Assembly (NCBI RefSeq): GCF_013001025.1
Contig: NZ_CP053023.1
Location: forward strand, 186,001-250,000
DNA from: Sphingobium yanoikuyae
GTDB lineage: Bacteria; Pseudomonadota; Alphaproteobacteria; Sphingomonadales; Sphingomonadaceae
Length of the DNA stretch: 64,000 bases
Direction: 5' to 3'
In this document: one piece after another, positions 1-7,775 of the stretch
Layout of the letters: every line of letters starts with the position of its first letter
How positions within the stretch are numbered: position 1 is the stretch's first letter
The notes under the pieces: generated by a model
Databases searched by the model: none
What the model was told of the DNA's origin: nothing
The model's input: the letters and a program-made list of their open reading frames with translations, nothing else
Position numbers and translations under genes: made by a program

Positions 1-1
1 G

Positions 2-1081
2 GCCCGAGAGGAGTTCTACAAGGGGATCAACGACACGCCGCCCGCCTTCACGTCTGAGAATTGCGCCAACACCTTCGGCCATATTTGGGAGAACCGGCGC
101 GGCCTCTATCTGCGCGGCATCGCCAATACCTTTTCGGCGCTGGACCGGCGCTTTCGCTCGCATGATGGCTTCAAGATCGGCAGCCGTCTCATCATTGAAC
201 GCGCCTTGAGCGACAGCCGGTCCTACTGGACCGACTATAATCGACGGGACACTCTGCGCGATGTCGAGCGGGTTTTCCGCGAGCTGGACGAGCTGGGGCC
301 GGTTCCTGAAAGCGCCAGCATCGCGCGCCGCATCACCGATACGCGCGAGGCGACCCCCTTCGTCATCGAGGGCGATTATTTCCGGGTCCGCGTCTTCGGG
401 AACGGTAATCTGCACCTGTGGTTCGAGCGCAAAGACCTCTTGCAGCGGGTGAACCTCTTGCTCGCCGAGCATTATGGCGAAGCAATCGGCGATGCCTACG
501 ACAACACCGAGGCGGACGATGCCCCGCAATTCCACATGACCCACGCCAAGGATTTCGGCGCGTTCATGTCGAGCGATGCCGTCGCGGCGCAGGTTATCCG
601 CCTCGCCGAGATCGGGCGGGGCATGGGTGTGCTGGAACCCAGCGCCGGGACCGGGATGCTGGCGAAGGCCGCGCGCGAGGCTGGCGGAAATGTCGCCTGC
701 ATCGAGATACAGCCGGGCATGGCGCACGAGCTGCGCGTCCTGCACGGCTTCGGCGATGTGCGCGAGGCAGATTTCCTCAGCCTCAAACCGAGGCCGATCT
801 ATGACCGCATCGTCATGAACCCGCCTTTTGATCGCGGGCGTGATTGCGATCATGTCCGCCATGCCTTCGCTTTCCTGAAGCCGGGGGGCGTGCTGATCGC
901 TGTCATGAGCGCCCGCGCCGAGTTTCGGGAGGATGCACGGCACCGCGCGCTCCACAAGATCGTCGATCAGTGCAAGCCGTCCTGGGGCTGGAAGAAGTGG
1001 CACGACCTTCCCGAAGGATCGTTCGCCCACGCCGGAACCAACATCAACACCGTCATTTTGGCAATCCGCAAGCCGGGGTGA
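2..1081 (+). CDS. DUF4942-type protein with adenine-N6 DNA methyltransferase domain (5' end outside window)
   Basis: The frame is open from base 2 to the TGA at 1079-1081, so the gene begins before the window; a TTG at 206 is internal. The visible 359 residues show a DUF4942-like N-terminal part followed by a class I SAM-methyltransferase fold. Motif I VLEPSAGTG starts at visible residue 210 and the catalytic NPPF is at 273-276, the signature of amino-methylating DNA methyltransferases (family knowledge). No restriction partner is visible, so it is probably an orphan methyltransferase of the plasmid. With ArdC at 7776 it fits protection of incoming plasmid DNA (inference). Confidence 0.8.
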   Translation, partial: AREEFYKGINDTPPAFTSENCANTFGHIWENRRGLYLRGIANTFSALDRRFRSHDGFKIGSRLIIERALSDSRSYWTDYNRRDTLRDVERVFRELDELGPVPESASIARRITDTREATPFVIEGDYFRVRVFGNGNLHLWFERKDLLQRVNLLLAEHYGEAIGDAYDNTEADDAPQFHMTHAKDFGAFMSSDAVAAQVIRLAEIGRGMGVLEPSAGTGMLAKAAREAGGNVACIEIQPGMAHELRVLHGFGDVREADFLSLKPRPIYDRIVMNPPFDRGRDCDHVRHAFAFLKPGGVLIAVMSARAEFREDARHRALHKIVDQCKPSWGWKKWHDLPEGSFAHAGTNINTVILAIRKPG

Positions 1082-1258
1082 CGGTGCGACAGAGCATAGA
1101 CAGCGGTTCCGGCAAAAAATCGAAGGCCGGCGCTCCCCGAGGAGCGCCGGCCTCATTCGTTGCTGGTTATCGCGTTCAATATCCAGCATGGATACGATCC
1201 TCACTGATCGGCTGACCAACTTGCGCTATGCTCCTCTTTTTGATGGGGACCATATGCC

Positions 1259-1534
1259 ATGACTGTCCCACCCATCGTTGCGCGCCGTGTCCTGCCTGCC
1301 CCGCAGCGCGAGGCATTGGACCTCATGCTTCGGGCGCTGTTCATTCTGGACTGCGCCGGGGAACTCGGCCCAGGTGCCGCGCTGTCTGGTGCGATCGACG
1401 CCCTGATTGATGCCCCCAACGCGGCCGATATGACGCCGCAGGAGCGCGCCGAGTTTGCGGGGCGGCTCGATGCCTATCAAGCTGCCGTGACGATCGCCCA
1501 GGGCAAGGCCCTGCCCCTCACATTCCACGGCTAA
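1259..1534 (+). CDS. Small protein of unknown function
   Basis: 91 residues, ATG start preceded by GGGGAC 8 bases upstream. It is mostly helical by eye (repeated Ala/Leu, for example LDLMLRALFILDCAGELGPG) with no motif I recognise. It lies between the methyltransferase and the repeated leader that precedes the ParB-like gene. The reverse strand is also open here, but only this frame has a plausible ribosome site. I cannot assign a function. Confidence 0.5.
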   Translation: MTVPPIVARRVLPAPQREALDLMLRALFILDCAGELGPGAALSGAIDALIDAPNAADMTPQERAEFAGRLDAYQAAVTIAQGKALPLTFHG

Positions 1535-1634
1535 TGGCGCAAGATCCGCGCGGCGGACTCTTGCGGCGCTTATAGTCCCGATCCCTTCTCCGCTCCCCGT
1601 CGAATAGATCGGGCGCGCGCTCGGCGCGCGGATC

Positions 1635-1870
1635 GAAGGGGGCGCCGCCCCCCTCTGTGCAAGGGCTGGACCGTCTCCCGCGCGTGCCGCGCGCTCGCTT
1701 GGCGATCGGGGCGGTCTCCCCACCCTTCCGCGCCTGCGGCTTGTGCAGGGCGGGCGATCCCCCTCCCCCCCGATCGGCCCCGGTTTGCACATTCACCCCC
1801 CGCTCTCGGCGAGGGCCAGAAGTCGATGGAGCCATCGCCTTCGGCTTCATTGAGAGAAAGGAACAGCACC
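1635..1870 (+). repeat. Repeated leader, copy A, upstream of the ParB-like gene
   Basis: About 235 bases running up to the ATG at 1871. Nearly the same sequence precedes ArdC (7544-7775) and, on the minus strand, the gene at 22166-22429. Each copy starts with a GGGGGCGCCGCCCCC hairpin and contains CTGTGCAAGGGCTGGACCG (copy C has one change). A CCGCGCCTGCGGCTTGTGC block, a C-rich run, CTCTCGGCGAGGGCCAGAAG, ATCGCCTTCGGCT and a purine-rich ribosome site before ATG follow. Because the similarity stops at the start codon of three unrelated genes, it is a regulatory leader and not a gene duplication. Confidence 0.85.
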
Positions 1871-4027
1871 ATGGTTAAGACTTCCAAGCCCACGATCCTG
1901 CATCTGACGGTCGATCAGCTTCATCGCAGCGACCTCAATGTCCGCAAGAAGCCATCCAGCGCCGCGAGCGATGCCGAGGTTTCCGCTTCGCTGCTGTCCG
2001 TCGGTCTCATTCAGCCGATGGTGGTTATCCCTCGCGAGGCCGGGGGGTATGAGGTGGTGGCCGGGGATCGCCGTCGCCGTCTTCTCACCGCGCTGGCCGA
2101 GGCCGATCCGAGCCGGAAGGGCATGACCTTTCCGTGCATGAAGGTCGATGATTTGAGCAAGGTCACGGAAATCAGCATGGCCGAGAACCGCGCGCGCGAG
2201 GCGATGTCGCTACCCGATGTCTATAAGGGTTTTGCCGCCATTCGGGCCGAGCGCCCCGAAGCAACCCTAGAGGAGCTGGGGGCGATGTTCGGCTATGATG
2301 TGGCCCGAACCGCGCGGATCATGCGGATCGCCAATCTTCACCCGGAAATCATGGACCTCTACAGCGCCGGGGAGATCGGGGACGCCGAGGCGCAGGCATA
2401 TGCCGCGACCGAGGATCGCTCGCTACAGATCGCGGTCTATCGCCAGTTGGAGCAGCAGGCGACCCGGCCTCACGAGAAGAACGCCAATGCCATTCGCAAG
2501 GCGATGAACTCCGGCGACCACGAATTGACGAAGCTCATGCGCTATGTCGGCGTCGATGCCTATCGCGCAGCGGGCGGGGATTTCGAGGCCGACCTGTTTT
2601 CGCAGGATGGTGCGGGGATCGTCCAGAATCCCGATGTGCTTCGCGACCTCGCAGAGCAGCGCGTCGAGGAGGACAAGGATCGGTACGAGCATAACATCGT
2701 CCGCAATGGCCGGATGCTCGGCGAGAAGTGGGGCCTTGCCGACCTGCAGTTTTCGTGGGCCGCTTCCCCGCCGCAGATCAAGCAATATGGCTATCTCTCG
2801 ACCGACCATGAACTTCGCATCCGGGAGCAGAAGCGGGGCGCGTTGCCCAAGGCTACCGCGAAAACCTATGCGTCGATGGAGAAGCGCCTTGCCGCGATGA
2901 TCGGTGAGGATGACGAGCCGCTGCCCGGTCAGGAGGAGGCTTTCGAGAAACTGACGGCCGAGATGGCGGAGCTGGACGCGCAGCGCACCGTCATCCTGCC
3001 CAGCAAGGGCGCGGTCGTGGCCGTGGCGTCCATCGAGAATGACGGCACTTTCGACGTCGAGCTTTGGTTCGCGGATCGAGCTGCCAAGGGCGCGGAATTG
3101 CCCAAGGGGGCGACCGGGCAGCGTGGACCCAAGCCCGAGCCGACACCGGGAGAGGCCGAGCGGGCGCGCTTCGGGCTGTCCAAGGACAATATGCAGGTGA
3201 TGATGCTGATCCGGCGCGACATGATCCGGGCCGAGTTGATGCAGTCGGCTTGCGCGGGTTCGTCGCTTGCGCTCGACTTCATGCTGTTCTCGCAAGCCCG
3301 CACCATTCTCACCCCGACGCCGGGTTATGGGAATACGGTCTATTTCCATGGCGAGCATCAGGGGATCAACGACCTGACGCATGACGAGGACGGTACGACC
3401 AAGATTCACGATCTTGTCGGGAGCCGCCCCGAACGGGCCGCATGGCTGACCACCAAGGAGGGCTTGGCATCGAGCGCGTGGGTTTCGACGCGCGATCCCA
3501 TCGAAGGCTTCATTCTGTTCCGTCAGTTGCCCGCGAGCGAGAAGAACAAGGTGACGGCCATGATCGCCGGACACATGCTCTTGGCTACCACATCGGTCTA
3601 TGCCGAGGGCCGCACCCCCCGCATGGTCCGCGAGCTTGCCAATTGCATCGAGGCGGAGCCGGGTTTCGGGCGTTGGCGCGATGCCGTCGAACTGGATGAG
3701 GCGTTTTTCTCCACCTTCTCGAACAAGGCCCGTCTGGCCCTTCTCGACACTTGGGGGCTGGCGGATCGAGCCAAGGGCATGAAGGGGAACGAAACCGCCG
3801 CCTTCTGCGCCCGCATCGCGAATTGCGACGATCAGGACGCCAAGTTGCTCGGCCTTCATCCCGATGATGTTGCCGAGGCCGTGAACTGGCTTCCCGACTT
3901 CATGGAGAGCGGCAACGTGCCCCCTCTGCCCGTCGAGGAGGAGGAACAGGAAGACGACGAGGGCGACGAGTTTGGGGACGATGAGGATCAGGACGACGAT
4001 CACGAGCAGATCGACGAAGCCGCTTGA
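1871..4027 (+). CDS. Large ParB/Spo0J-family plasmid protein
   Basis: 718 residues. The start at 1871 is chosen over an in-frame ATG at 1826 because 1826 lies inside the repeated leader, and the leader similarity ends at 1871. The N-terminal ParB/Srx fold shows a GDRRRR motif at residues 65-70 and the ENRARE box near 105-110, followed by a helix-turn-helix region of about residues 115-165. The last 30 residues are almost purely acidic. ParB proteins bind parS sites and use CTP (family knowledge), but no ParA lies beside this gene; the nearest is at 17317. At more than twice normal ParB length it may be a ParB-derived DNA-binding accessory protein and not a partition factor. Confidence 0.85.
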   Translation: MVKTSKPTILHLTVDQLHRSDLNVRKKPSSAASDAEVSASLLSVGLIQPMVVIPREAGGYEVVAGDRRRRLLTALAEADPSRKGMTFPCMKVDDLSKVTEISMAENRAREAMSLPDVYKGFAAIRAERPEATLEELGAMFGYDVARTARIMRIANLHPEIMDLYSAGEIGDAEAQAYAATEDRSLQIAVYRQLEQQATRPHEKNANAIRKAMNSGDHELTKLMRYVGVDAYRAAGGDFEADLFSQDGAGIVQNPDVLRDLAEQRVEEDKDRYEHNIVRNGRMLGEKWGLADLQFSWAASPPQIKQYGYLSTDHELRIREQKRGALPKATAKTYASMEKRLAAMIGEDDEPLPGQEEAFEKLTAEMAELDAQRTVILPSKGAVVAVASIENDGTFDVELWFADRAAKGAELPKGATGQRGPKPEPTPGEAERARFGLSKDNMQVMMLIRRDMIRAELMQSACAGSSLALDFMLFSQARTILTPTPGYGNTVYFHGEHQGINDLTHDEDGTTKIHDLVGSRPERAAWLTTKEGLASSAWVSTRDPIEGFILFRQLPASEKNKVTAMIAGHMLLATTSVYAEGRTPRMVRELANCIEAEPGFGRWRDAVELDEAFFSTFSNKARLALLDTWGLADRAKGMKGNETAAFCARIANCDDQDAKLLGLHPDDVAEAVNWLPDFMESGNVPPLPVEEEEQEDDEGDEFGDDEDQDDDHEQIDEAA

Positions 4028-4082
4028 TCCACGGCGGGGGGCTTAGGCCCCCCGCTTCATTCCCGATGACGGAGGCACCACC

Positions 4083-4718
4083 ATGGCCCGCCATTGCGTT
4101 CGCGAACCCCGCTATATCCCACCCGTTCACGTCATAGGCGAGCAGCCCGATCTATTCGGAGGCCCGACCATCAGCCACGCGACCGAGCGCAAGCCGATCA
4201 GCAACAAGTGGATGAGCGACATGACGAAATGGGCCGTGTCGCCATGGCTCGGCGACATGGACCCGGAAAGCGCCCTTGAGCCGGAAACCGTTCTCGAGAC
4301 AGCGCCCGCCCCGCTCCCCGTCTATCTGGTCGCCTGCGTCGCCGCGAAGCTGGACCACGCGGCTGAGGCGCGCGACCTCTACGCCTCCCCTTGGTTCCGC
4401 AAGGCCCGCGCCCATGTCGAGCGCACCGGCGCCCCGTGGCTGATCCTTTCGGCCAAGCATGGCCTGATCGCCCCCAGCGCCGTCATCGAGCCGTATGATG
4501 TCACCCTTGGCGCGATGGGGGCTGGCGCGCGCCGCCTATGGGGCGCCCGTGTGTTGGACGAGCTGGCCCGCGCTGTGGACGCCCGCGCTCCGCTGATCGT
4601 CCTCGCAGGGCGGACTTACCGCGATCCCCTCTGGCCGAGCATCGCCCAGCGGGCGAGCGTGCCGATGGAGGGCATGGGCATCGGCGAGCAACTGGCTTGG
4701 CTCACGCGAGAGGCGTGA
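4083..4718 (+). CDS. DUF6884-like protein with possible clamp-binding motif
   Basis: 211 residues, ATG after GACGGAGGCACCACC, 55 bases downstream of the ParB-like gene. The C-terminal half (about residues 78-205) resembles the DUF6884/YaaA-like fold: LVACVAAKLDH, DLYASPWFRKAR, WLILSAKHGLIAP and EPYDVTL are typical blocks. The N-terminal part carries QPDLFGGPTI at residues 21-30, similar to the QxxLF motif that binds the replication sliding clamp. The same QPDLF-GP-I block occurs in the protein at 8759. The enzymatic role of DUF6884 is not known to me. Confidence 0.65.
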   Translation: MARHCVREPRYIPPVHVIGEQPDLFGGPTISHATERKPISNKWMSDMTKWAVSPWLGDMDPESALEPETVLETAPAPLPVYLVACVAAKLDHAAEARDLYASPWFRKARAHVERTGAPWLILSAKHGLIAPSAVIEPYDVTLGAMGAGARRLWGARVLDELARAVDARAPLIVLAGRTYRDPLWPSIAQRASVPMEGMGIGEQLAWLTREA

Positions 4719-5200
4719 TAGAGTTAGGTCGACCGGGGGGAAGGCGAAAACAACCCCGGTCAATCATGGTGCGGCGGGAGGCTTACCCAAGTCTCCCGCC
4801 CCTTTCGTTCCGGCAGCGCCGGGATCGCACGCGGCCAGGGCCGCGCGGAATCGCTCGCGCGCTTCGCCCTTCGGGCCGCGATCCCTTGGGAAGGGGGCCG
4901 CCCCGGTGCGGCGCGGCAATCGGCGCCGCGCGTGCCGCGCAGCAGCTCCTGTCCAGACCGGCCTGCGGCCGGTGAAGGCAGGGCGTGGCGACGGTGGTGG
5001 GAATATTCCTTCTCTACGACAGTTGGCATTTTACCATGGGTTTCAGCCCCGACCGTCAAGGATCAACGGTCCCCCCAAAATCCTGCGGATTTCGGTTCCC
5101 CCGTTGCCCGCTGTCGCGGCCGCTTCGCGGTCCCTGACCGCCGGGGCCGCTACGCGCCCATGGTCCGACACTCCTGTTCGTCAACGATAAGGAGAACAGG
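4719..5200 (+). other. GC-rich stretch without a convincing gene
   Basis: No reading frame with coding character. An inverted repeat GACCGGGG (4731-4738) / CCCCGGTC (4754-4761) follows the DUF6884 gene but has no T-run, so it is only a possible 3'-end structure. Several short GC palindromes, such as GCGGCCGCTTCGCGG near 5120, follow. The last 20 bases hold the AAGGAG ribosome site of the next gene. Confidence 0.5.
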
Positions 5201-5455
5201 ATGCAAGTGACATTGTTTAAGGCTCTGAAATCAATCAAGGTAGGTGATGACCAAGCTACGGCGGTCGTCGAGCAGCTAGAGGAGTTTATGGCGCTCAAGA
5301 TCAAGGAAGCGAACGCCGCGCTGGAAGCGCAGAACAAGGCGCTGGAGAGCAAGATCGACGGCCTGAAAACGCAGCTTACGATCCTCAGCATCATGCTCGG
5401 GGTCATCAGCCTAGCGTCTCTGGCGGGTCCGATACTCGCCAAGCTCATCAAATGA
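5201..5455 (+). CDS. Small coiled-coil protein with C-terminal membrane anchor
   Basis: 84 residues, ATG with a consensus AAGGAG 7 bases upstream. Residues 20-60 form a heptad-like coiled coil (VVEQLEEFMALKIKEANAAL onward). Residues 62-80 are a hydrophobic segment (LSIMLGVISLASLAGPILA) ending in KLIK, so a tail-anchored inner-membrane protein is likely. It ends just before a GGGAGGGC/GCCCTCCC hairpin. Function unknown. Confidence 0.65.
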   Translation: MQVTLFKALKSIKVGDDQATAVVEQLEEFMALKIKEANAALEAQNKALESKIDGLKTQLTILSIMLGVISLASLAGPILAKLIK

Positions 5456-5460
5456 GCAGC

Positions 5461-5480
5461 GGGAGGGCTTCGGCCCTCCC
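5461..5480 (+). terminator. Hairpin after the coiled-coil gene, probably interrupted by the IS110 element
   Basis: GGGAGGGC-TTCG-GCCCTCCC is a perfect stem with a tetraloop, 6 bases after the stop codon. The T-run expected of an intrinsic terminator is absent on this side, where the IS begins at about 5488. A run of T appears immediately beyond the other IS end (6838-6844). The element may have inserted between stem and T-run. Confidence 0.5.
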
Positions 5481-5487
5481 TTATGGG

Positions 5488-6834
5488 ATGGCCCGCCCCT
5501 TTTCCCCGGCATCAGGTATGATGCCGGTGCTTGAAAAGGAAAGGAGCGGACCGATGTCTATTGTTATCCTTGGCGTTGATTTGGGCAAGAATGCCTGCAG
5601 TGTCGTAGGCGTTGATGCAGCAGGCGCTGTCATCGTGCGTAAGTCGATGCGCCGACAGACACTTATCGATTACGTGACCAAGCTTCCGGCTTGCGTGATT
5701 GCAATGGAGGCGTGCTGTGGTGCCCACAACCTTGGTCGCCTTTTCGCCGCGCAGGGGCACGAAATCAGATTGATGTCGCCGGAGTACGTACGCCCGTATG
5801 TCAAAGCGCAGAAGAATGATGATCGTGATGCGGAGGGGATTGCCGAGGCCGCCTCGCGCCCGACTATGCGCTTCGTCGAACTCAAGACTCAGGAGCAGTT
5901 GGACATCCAGACCCTCCACCGCGTCAGGTCCCGCCTGGTAGCCGAGCGCACAAACCTTATCAACCAACTGCGGGCGATCCTCCTGGAGCGGGGGACCATT
6001 TTTCCGGCCGGCCGGCGCAAGCTGGAGTTGGGCATTGATGCCATGCTGGCCGCCGAAGATACGGCCCTATCACCACGCTTGAAGCAACTGGTGGGTGAAC
6101 TGCGCGCCGAATGGCACGAACTTGATACCAAGGTCGAGGCACTGAACGGCGAGTTTGTCGAACTGGCTCGCAATGATGCAGCTGCCCGGCGGCTCACGTC
6201 CATCCCCGGCATCGGCACGTTGAACGCAACCGCTTTGATTGCAGCCGTGGGCGATGCCAGCAGCTTTGCCAAAGCGCGAGACTTGGGTGCTTGGCTCGGC
6301 TTGGTACCCAGGCAACATACTACCGGCGGCAAGCCCCGGCTGCTCGGCATCTCCAAGCGTGGCAACACCTATTTGCGCACTTTGCTCATCCATGGCGCCC
6401 GGGCAGCATTACCGTCACTGGCGCGCAGCGAAACCCCGCTGGGACGTTGGTTGACAGGAATGATCGAGCGAGGAGTTCATCGCAACGCAATCGTCGTCGC
6501 ATTGGCTAATAAACTGGCGCGGATCGCTTGGGCAGCCCTTCGCAAAGAAGTGAGCTTCGAACGCGGCTATCCAGCAGCGGCATAACGGATCGGCTGCGTG
6601 CTTCTGCGCGCGTAGCCCAACGATGTTTGCAGGAAGGATCGTGAAGATGGCCTGACAGTCGATCGGCGTCTGGAAAGCCCGGGCAAAAAAATGGCACCTG
6701 TTGCCGGTTCCCTTATTGTGGCTCCAGACGTGCGGATGTCCATCTTGGCCACGGGATGCTCCCGTGAGACCGCATACGTTGACGCAGACTGATCAGAACA
6801 CCGTAAAATCCTACTTGCAAACGGGGCGGGCCAT
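5488..6834 (+). mobile_element. IS110-family insertion sequence (IS1111-like, with short inverted repeats)
   Basis: A 1347-base element with 12-base perfect ends: ATGGCCCGCCCC at 5488-5499 and GGGGCGGGCCAT at 6823-6834. It carries one transposase gene. About 240 non-coding bases follow the transposase, as is usual for IS110 elements, whose non-coding end encodes the bridge RNA (family knowledge). No target duplication is evident. Exact ends are inferred from the repeats. Confidence 0.75.
5554..6585 (+). CDS. IS110-family transposase (DEDD recombinase)
   Basis: 343 residues. The ATG at 5554 has AAGGAG 8 bases upstream; an upstream in-frame ATG at 5452 lies outside the element. The N-terminal RuvC-like DEDD domain shows GVDLGKN (Asp near residue 8), AMEACCG and the DDRDAEG block. 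The C-terminal transposase_20 domain has LTSIPGIGTLNATALIAAVG (HhH-like), LGLVPRQHTTGGK and GNTYLRTLLIHGAR with the conserved serine region upstream. It is intact and probably active. Confidence 0.93.
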   Translation: MSIVILGVDLGKNACSVVGVDAAGAVIVRKSMRRQTLIDYVTKLPACVIAMEACCGAHNLGRLFAAQGHEIRLMSPEYVRPYVKAQKNDDRDAEGIAEAASRPTMRFVELKTQEQLDIQTLHRVRSRLVAERTNLINQLRAILLERGTIFPAGRRKLELGIDAMLAAEDTALSPRLKQLVGELRAEWHELDTKVEALNGEFVELARNDAAARRLTSIPGIGTLNATALIAAVGDASSFAKARDLGAWLGLVPRQHTTGGKPRLLGISKRGNTYLRTLLIHGARAALPSLARSETPLGRWLTGMIERGVHRNAIVVALANKLARIAWAALRKEVSFERGYPAAA

Positions 6835-7020
6835 ACGTTTTTTTGCTTCGTTCCGCAAACCCGCCCGCCATGCTGATCGGCATCGAGCCGACACCATGCC
6901 GTGAACGCGCGACGGCGCGTCCCTTCGATCGGCACCGCGACCAGGTGCGCGCCGATCAAGGTGCGCTGCCTTATCGTCAGCGCAAAATGATGATAGGTAG
7001 TCATCGGAAGGAGCCGTGTC
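6586..7020 (+). ncRNA. IS110 non-coding end (possible bridge RNA) and following intergenic DNA
   Basis: Bases 6586-6834 are the non-coding right part of the IS110 element; members of the family encode a bridge RNA in such a segment, but I cannot fold it here. From 6835 to 7020 is host DNA: a run of T (6838-6844), then sequence with no convincing gene and an AAGGAG ribosome site at 7009-7014 for the next gene. Confidence 0.35.
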
Positions 7021-7281
7021 GTGACGATCATCCCTGTTCTGCTGATCCTGGCCGGCATCGTCTTGTGGAAGTTCACGCGGCGAGCTGCCTTCAATCGCCG
7101 GAATGAATATGGCGTGGAGGTCTTTAATTCCTACGGCCACATGCAGGGCCGGCGCTTCATTGAGAAGACGCTTCGCTTCGGTGCTGTGATCTTGGTGCTG
7201 GTTGGCATCGGCCATGCAATTGCTCCGCACCAAGGGTCGTCGTCGGCCGCGCCTGTCGAAACATCGCATCCCAAGAAGTAG
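7021..7281 (+). CDS. Small two-TM membrane protein
   Basis: 86 residues, GTG start chosen because of AAGGAG 6 bases upstream. Residues 3-18 (IIPVLLILAGIVLWKF) and about 52-67 (GAVILVLVGIGHAIA) are membrane segments separated by a basic loop with NRRNEYGVEVFNSYGHMQGR. No family recognised. A repeated 3' element begins 3 bases after its stop. Confidence 0.6.
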   Translation: MTIIPVLLILAGIVLWKFTRRAAFNRRNEYGVEVFNSYGHMQGRRFIEKTLRFGAVILVLVGIGHAIAPHQGSSSAAPVETSHPKK

Positions 7282-7283
7282 TC

Positions 7284-7376
7284 GGGCGCGGGCCTTCGGC
7301 CACGGCTCTATCGCCGCTTCGCTGCGACCGAACCCGCAAAGCGGTTTCGGCCAGAGGTGACGATCCTCGCGTGAAA
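7284..7376 (+). repeat. Repeated 3'-flanking element, copy 1
   Basis: Begins GGGCGCGGGCCTTCGGCCAC directly after the small membrane gene and continues through CGAACCCGCAAAGCGGTTTCG and GTGACGATCCTCGC. The same order of words follows the second SSB gene at 53244-53340. It holds a CGAACCCGCAAAGCGGTTTCG-like hairpin. Both copies sit immediately 3' of a stop codon, so a role in transcript ends is possible. Confidence 0.7.
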
Positions 7377-7543
7377 TCCAATGCCCGAGATCCGCACAGC
7401 GGATCTCGACGCCGATAGTGGCGGCTCCCGAGCGGGGCCGCGGGCGTCGGCTTGGTCTCCGCTTCGCTGCGACCAGGCCGCGCCGATCGAGCTGCCGGCC
7501 TTCGGCCTGATCCTCCGCAGCGGCGCTTTGACGCCGCCGTCAT

Positions 7544-7775
7544 GAAGGGGGCGCCGCCCCCCTCTGTGCAAGGGCTGGACCGTCTCCGCGCGTGACGCGC
7601 TCCGCTTGGCGACCGGGGCGGTCTCCCCACCCTTCCGCGCCTGCGGCTTGTGCAGGGCGGGCGATCCCCCTCCCCCCCGATCGGCCCCATTTGCCCATTC
7701 ACCCCCCGCTCTCGGCGAGGGCCAGAAGTCGATGTGAGCCATCGCCTTCGGCTCTATTCCAGAAAGGGAAACACC
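7544..7775 (+). repeat. Repeated leader, copy B, upstream of ArdC
   Basis: Nearly identical to copy A (1635-1870) and to copy C on the other strand (22430-22659), from the GGGGGCGCCGCCCCC hairpin to the start codon. The 3' end reads CAGAAAGGGAAACACC before ATG. The stretch 7377-7543 before it is a GC-rich mosaic related to 11500-11670 (GCTTGGTCTCCGCTTCGCTG against GCTTGGTCTTCGCTGCGCTA). Confidence 0.88.

Noticed and set aside
206..1081. TTG at 206 as the start of the methyltransferase gene
   Set aside because: The frame is open and coding in character back to base 2, so the real start is before the window.
2423..4003. A 526-codon open frame antisense to the ParB-like gene
   Set aside because: It is a shadow of high-GC third-position bias; no start signal or family match, whereas the plus strand encodes clear ParB motifs.
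4731..4761. GACCGGGG/CCCCGGTC hairpin as a rho-independent terminator
   Set aside because: No T-run follows; kept only as an inverted repeat in the intergenic description.
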